A stretch of DNA of 8,780 nt from JAPLJC01 sp052326585 (GTDB lineage: Bacteria > Desulfobacterota > Desulfobaccia > Desulfobaccales > 0-14-0-80-60-11): the NCBI GenBank assembly GCA_052326585.1, contig JBKQLU010000069.1:1-8780 (forward strand), read 5' to 3'. The notes under the pieces were generated by a model. It saw only the letters and a program-made list of their open reading frames with translations, was not told the origin of the DNA and did not search any database. Every line of letters begins with the position of its first letter. Position 1 is the first letter of the stretch. Made by a program: the position numbers and the translations under genes. Shown piece after piece: positions 6,170 to 8,780 of the stretch.

Positions 6170-6358
6170 ATGGCTTTTCGCGTGGAAGTCGACACGGATA
6201 AGTGCAGCGGCGACGAAGAATGCGTCAACGTCTGCCCCGTCGGCGTCTTTGAGATGCTGCAGGACAAGGCGAACCCGGTGAATGAAGATGAATGCCTGGG
6301 CTGCGAGAGCTGCGTCGAAGTCTGTCCCTCGGCGGCCATTACGGTAACCGAGTCCTGA
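6170..6358 (+). CDS. Small two-cluster ferredoxin with an Asp ligand position
   Basis: A 62-residue cytoplasmic electron carrier of the bacterial 2[4Fe-4S] type. The second motif is complete: C42-x2-C45-x2-C48-x3-C52-P. The first reads C12-x2-D15-x2-C18-x3-C22-P, with aspartate where the second cysteine normally is. In characterised ferredoxins with this pattern (Pyrococcus furiosus Fd, Desulfovibrio africanus Fd III) the Asp ligates the cluster or allows conversion between [3Fe-4S] and [4Fe-4S] forms, so cluster I here is probably labile or metal-exchangeable. Directly downstream of the dsr genes, it is a candidate electron donor for sulfite reduction, but it has its own promoter and terminator, so this is inferred from location only. 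It starts seven bases after AAGGAGGTG. Confidence 0.93.
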   Translation: MAFRVEVDTDKCSGDEECVNVCPVGVFEMLQDKANPVNEDECLGCESCVEVCPSAAITVTES

Positions 6359-6372
6359 GAAAGGCGAAAACC

Positions 6373-6404
6373 GGGGTGCGCTGCGGCGCGCCCCCTATTT
6401 TTTT
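6373..6404 (+). terminator. Intrinsic terminator of the ferredoxin gene
   Basis: A nine-base-pair stem, GGGGTGCGC (6373-6381) with GCGCGCCCC (6386-6394), contains one G-U pair and a TGCG loop. It is followed by CTA and seven T residues ending at 6404. It begins 14 bases after the ferredoxin stop. On the minus strand the hairpin is followed by GGTTTTCGCC, so it may also end transcripts of the converging slyD-like gene. Confidence 0.9.
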
Positions 6405-6412
6405 AGGCGCCT

Positions 6413-6430
6413 GGCTGGCCGGCGCCAGCC
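6413..6430 (-). other. Hairpin just beyond the slyD-like gene
   Basis: GGCTGGC (6413-6419), loop CGGC, GCCAGCC (6424-6430): a perfect seven-base-pair stem lying 25 bases beyond the end of the minus-strand gene. No T run follows on the minus strand, so on its own it would be a weak terminator. Together with the neighbouring hairpin at 6373-6394 it separates two converging genes. Confidence 0.35.
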
Positions 6431-6455
6431 ATTCCTGCCAGAACGACCCTGCCCA

Positions 6456-6962
6456 TCAGGTCCTGCAACTCGTCTCTTCACGGCAGGACCCGCACTGCTG
6501 CCGCGGCTCCAATTCCGCTTCGGTCGCCGGCCGCACCTCCAGCACCCGCACCTGATAGTGCAGATCATGGCCGGCCAGGGGGTGGTTCATATCCAGGATG
6601 ACGGCGTCCTCCCGCACTTCCTTGATGGTCAGGGGATATTCCGGCGGGAAGGGCAGATTGGCCGGCAGCACCTTCTGGCCCACCCGCAATTCCAGGTCCG
6701 GCGGAAAGACCTTGGGACTCCAAACCTGGATATTTTCCGGCTCATAAGCGCCGAAGGCCTCGGCCGCGGGCACCACGAACTCCACCGCCTCCTGCTCCCT
6801 GAGGCCCCAGAGACGGCGTTCCAGCCCGGGCAGAACCTCGCCGTAGCCGGCCACGAATTGCAGGTAGTCCGGCGCCGCGGCGCCGCCCCGAATCTGTTCC
6901 CCGGAATCGAGGCGCATGTGGTATTCCAAAACCACGTACCGGTCTTTGGCAATGACGGTCAT
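6456..6962 (-). CDS. slyD: SlyD-like FKBP-type peptidyl-prolyl isomerase
   Basis: A 168-residue cytoplasmic folding helper. The FKBP part has 'VVLEYHMRLDSGEQI' (10-24) and 'GYGEVLPGLERRLWGL' (39-54). An inserted flap domain of about 55 residues (roughly 70-125) is typical of SlyD and gives chaperone activity. The hallmark 'DMNHPLAGHDLHYQVRV' (124-140) returns to the FKBP core. SlyD proteins usually end in a long His/Cys-rich metal-binding tail that serves nickel delivery to hydrogenase; here the tail is short and has only C157, C160 and C166 in 'CGSCREETSC', with no histidines. Metal handling is therefore uncertain. The start ATG (6962-6960) follows an AGGA on the minus strand. It converges on the ferredoxin and diverges from the acetyltransferase. 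Whether it is true SlyD or a close paralogue cannot be settled from sequence alone. Confidence 0.9.
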   Translation of the reverse strand: MTVIAKDRYVVLEYHMRLDSGEQIRGGAAAPDYLQFVAGYGEVLPGLERRLWGLREQEAVEFVVPAAEAFGAYEPENIQVWSPKVFPPDLELRVGQKVLPANLPFPPEYPLTIKEVREDAVILDMNHPLAGHDLHYQVRVLEVRPATEAELEPRQQCGSCREETSCRT

Positions 6963-7110
6963 ATGTTCCTATCCTCAAAAAGATGGTATAATTGCTATGA
7001 TAATCCGGCAGGCAGGCGTCCCGCCCGCCCCGCAGCCGGCGGCAGAAAAATCGGGAATGTCAAAATATTATAACTTAGCGGAAATGTTACCGTAACCCTC
7101 TAAATCCAAA
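6963..7110. other. Divergent intergenic region
   Basis: The gap separates the minus-strand slyD-like gene from the plus-strand acetyltransferase. It has AT-rich ends around a very GC-rich centre (about 7003-7045). TATAAT occurs at 6987-6992 on the plus strand, and TTGACA reads on the minus strand at 7063-7058, but neither has a properly spaced partner box. GTTAC-C-GTAAC at 7086-7096 is a perfect short palindrome 14 bases before the acetyltransferase ATG, where a repressor could sit. Confidence 0.3.
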
Positions 7111-7599
7111 ATGAATCCAAAGGCTGAAATTCGGAAAGCTAAAGTTAGCGAGATCCCGGAAATCTGGCGGATGTTGCATGACTTCGCCGATCAGGATGTC
7201 TTGCGCCGGACCAAGGCTGACCTTTATAGCCAACTAAGGGAATACTTCGTCTATCGCCTCGACCAGTCCCCACTGATCGGCGTCGCCGCCCTGCACATCT
7301 ATTGGGAAGATTGCGCCGAGATTCGCTCCGTGGTGGTCCTGCCGGAATTTCAAAAAAAGGGCACGGGCTCCGAATTGGTTAAAAAATGCCTGGAAGAAGC
7401 GCAGGCCATTGGCTTGAAAAAGATTTTTGCGCTTACTACCCGGCCTGATTTCTTCAAAAGATTAGGCTTCCGAAAATTTCCTAAAGATAAACTGCCGCCC
7501 CATATTTGGAGCGAGTGTAAGGACTGCATCAAATACCCGGATTTCTGCGATGAAGTCCCCATGCTCCTGGAGCTGGATAAGGGAACTATTTTAGATTAA
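7111..7599 (+). CDS. GNAT acetyltransferase, short N-acetylglutamate-synthase-like
   Basis: A 162-residue GNAT-fold enzyme that transfers an acetyl group from acetyl-CoA. The pattern 'IRKAKVSEIPEI' (7-18), 'ALHIYWEDCAEIRSVVV' (60-76), the CoA-binding 'Q81-x2-G84-x-G86', 'ALTTRPDFFKRLGF' (107-120) and a Cys tail 'C136-x2-C139 ... C146' resemble the stand-alone short N-acetylglutamate synthases that make the first arginine-pathway intermediate in many bacteria lacking classic ArgA. The substrate is not proven, so other amino acceptors are possible. The start has no recognisable ribosome binding site (CCTCTAAATCCAAA precedes ATG), but the conserved N-terminal strand begins six residues in, so a later start is unlikely. 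Base composition is lower in G+C than the dsr genes. Confidence 0.8.
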   Translation: MNPKAEIRKAKVSEIPEIWRMLHDFADQDVLRRTKADLYSQLREYFVYRLDQSPLIGVAALHIYWEDCAEIRSVVVLPEFQKKGTGSELVKKCLEEAQAIGLKKIFALTTRPDFFKRLGFRKFPKDKLPPHIWSECKDCIKYPDFCDEVPMLLELDKGTILD

Positions 7600-7669
7600 T
7601 AATATTTGTGAATTGTCCCAAGCTGGCCTGGGAATAATCCCTCAAAGGCTTAAACCGGGGGAAAAAATT

Positions 7670-7951
7670 ATGCCATCCGAATTAACTATTGAATATACCT
7701 TATATATTTGGCAGGAAGGCCGTCAGTTCATTGCCCATGCCCTGCCCCTGGATGTCATGAGTTCAGGCCCTACCCCGGAAGCAGCCAGAAAGGCCTTGGC
7801 TGAAGCCGTCAGGGTCTTCCTGCTTACCCTCGATGATATGCAGACTACCGCGGAAATCCTTCAGGAATGCGGCTATGAACTGATCCAGGGTAGCTGGAAA
7901 AGCCCTCCCTGGGTGTCGATTGAAAGGCACTCCGCCGTGGTCGGTATCTAG
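7670..7951 (+). CDS. hicB: HicB-like antitoxin
   Basis: A 93-residue small protein with the HicB partial RNase-H-like pattern: strand 'YTLYIWQEGRQFIAHALP' (8-25), then 'SGPTPEAARKALAEAVRVFLL' split around residues 31-51, where the Ser-Gly-x-Thr-x-x-Glu-Ala turn and helix are characteristic. HicB proteins bind and neutralise HicA mRNA-cleaving toxins. No C-terminal DNA-binding domain is evident; the tail 'YELIQGSWKSPPWVSIE' is a variant seen in short HicB forms. ATG 7670 is preferred over an in-frame TTG at 7613 because homology begins only after it; GGGGG at 7657-7661 is a poor ribosome binding site. A HicA-like reading frame starts four bases after its stop, so the two form an antitoxin-first pair. 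Confidence 0.75.
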   Translation: MPSELTIEYTLYIWQEGRQFIAHALPLDVMSSGPTPEAARKALAEAVRVFLLTLDDMQTTAEILQECGYELIQGSWKSPPWVSIERHSAVVGI

Positions 7952-7955
7952 TTAA

Positions 7956-8090
7956 ATGGCCAGGATGGCTCCGGTCCATTGGCGGGTACTGGAGAAGATA
8001 TTCCAGATTAAGGGATTCAAATTTGCCCGTCAAGAGGGCAGTCATCGCTCATATGTGAAACCCGGCATGGCAACCGACACTTCATCATAA
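7956..8090 (+). pseudogene. hicA: Truncated HicA-like mRNA interferase toxin
   Basis: A 44-codon frame starts four bases after hicB and reads M-A-R-M-A-P-V-H-W-R-V-L-E-K, then 'GFKFARQEGSHRSYVKPG' (20-37). This is the first half of the HicA fold, including the Gly-Ser-His motif whose histidine (His30) is catalytic in the family. Normal HicA proteins run to about 60-85 residues; here the frame ends with 'MATDTSS' before the last strand and helix. Shifting frame at about 8075 gives 'RHFIISENYDNI' and a stop at 8111, which resembles the expected 'R-P-x-x-I-P-x-Y-D-E' strand. A frameshift and decay are therefore likely. Alternatively it is a very short intact protein. The remnant runs up to the secA start. 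Confidence 0.55.
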
Positions 8091-8119
8091 GTGAGAATTA
8101 CGATAATATTTAAATCAAT

Positions 8120-8780
<661 letters not shown>

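Noticed and set aside
6987..6992. TATAAT as a promoter for the acetyltransferase
   Set aside because: Perfect -10 hexamer, but no -35 box at proper spacing, and it is about 120 bases from the gene, within the slyD-like gene's own leader.
6558..7073. Plus-strand open frame opposite the slyD-like gene (171 codons)
   Set aside because: The minus strand encodes recognisable FKBP/SlyD motifs; the plus-strand translation has none and lacks a ribosome binding site.
7613..7669. N-terminal extension of HicB from a TTG start
   Set aside because: The extra 19 residues have no family similarity and no ribosome binding site; ATG 7670 gives a normal HicB start.
8081..8107. secA promoter (TTCATC / GATAAT)
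   Set aside because: The -10 is fair but the -35 matches only three of six bases at 15-base spacing; not enough to list as a feature.

Overview
The window looks like chromosomal DNA from a high-GC sulfate- or sulfite-reducing bacterium, most likely a member of the Desulfobacterota (the former Deltaproteobacteria). The key evidence is a reductive-type dissimilatory sulfite reductase locus, dsrA-dsrB-dsrD, followed directly by a CbiA/DsrN-type amidase. DsrD is associated with sulfite-reducing rather than sulfur-oxidising organisms. A closer placement, for example near Desulfobacca, is only an impression.

Layout: bases 1-52 hold the probable tail of an upstream gene. Bases 53-351 are an unusual non-coding block made of 7-base tandem repeats in opposite orientations plus a 21-base inverted repeat. 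It fits exactly between that stop codon and the ribosome binding site of the next gene. At 366-1679 is an M16-family protein that has lost the zinc site but keeps the Arg/Tyr pair, so it is probably the non-metal half of a two-subunit peptidase. A perfect TTGACA box precedes the dsr operon (1790-5882): dsrA, an intercistronic hairpin, dsrB, dsrD, and a cobyrinate a,c-diamide synthase homologue that overlaps dsrD by one base. A strong promoter-like sequence and a roughly 175-base leader then precede a small ferredoxin (6170-6358), which ends at a clear intrinsic terminator. A SlyD-like prolyl isomerase converges on it from the minus strand.

Bases of about 7050-8120 are visibly more AT-rich. 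They carry a short N-acetylglutamate-synthase-like acetyltransferase, a HicB-like antitoxin and a truncated HicA-like toxin. The window ends inside secA (from 8120), with the DEAD motor N-terminus intact.

How the genes work together: DsrAB reduces sulfite at a siroheme-[4Fe-4S] centre. DsrD is known from other species to stimulate DsrAB. DsrN probably amidates siroheme to siroamide. The ferredoxin may supply electrons, though this last link rests only on proximity. No complete new system is evident. The items most worth a second look are the heptamer-repeat block, the Asp-for-Cys ferredoxin with its long leader, the dsrA-dsrB hairpin, and the decayed hicBA remnant beside secA.
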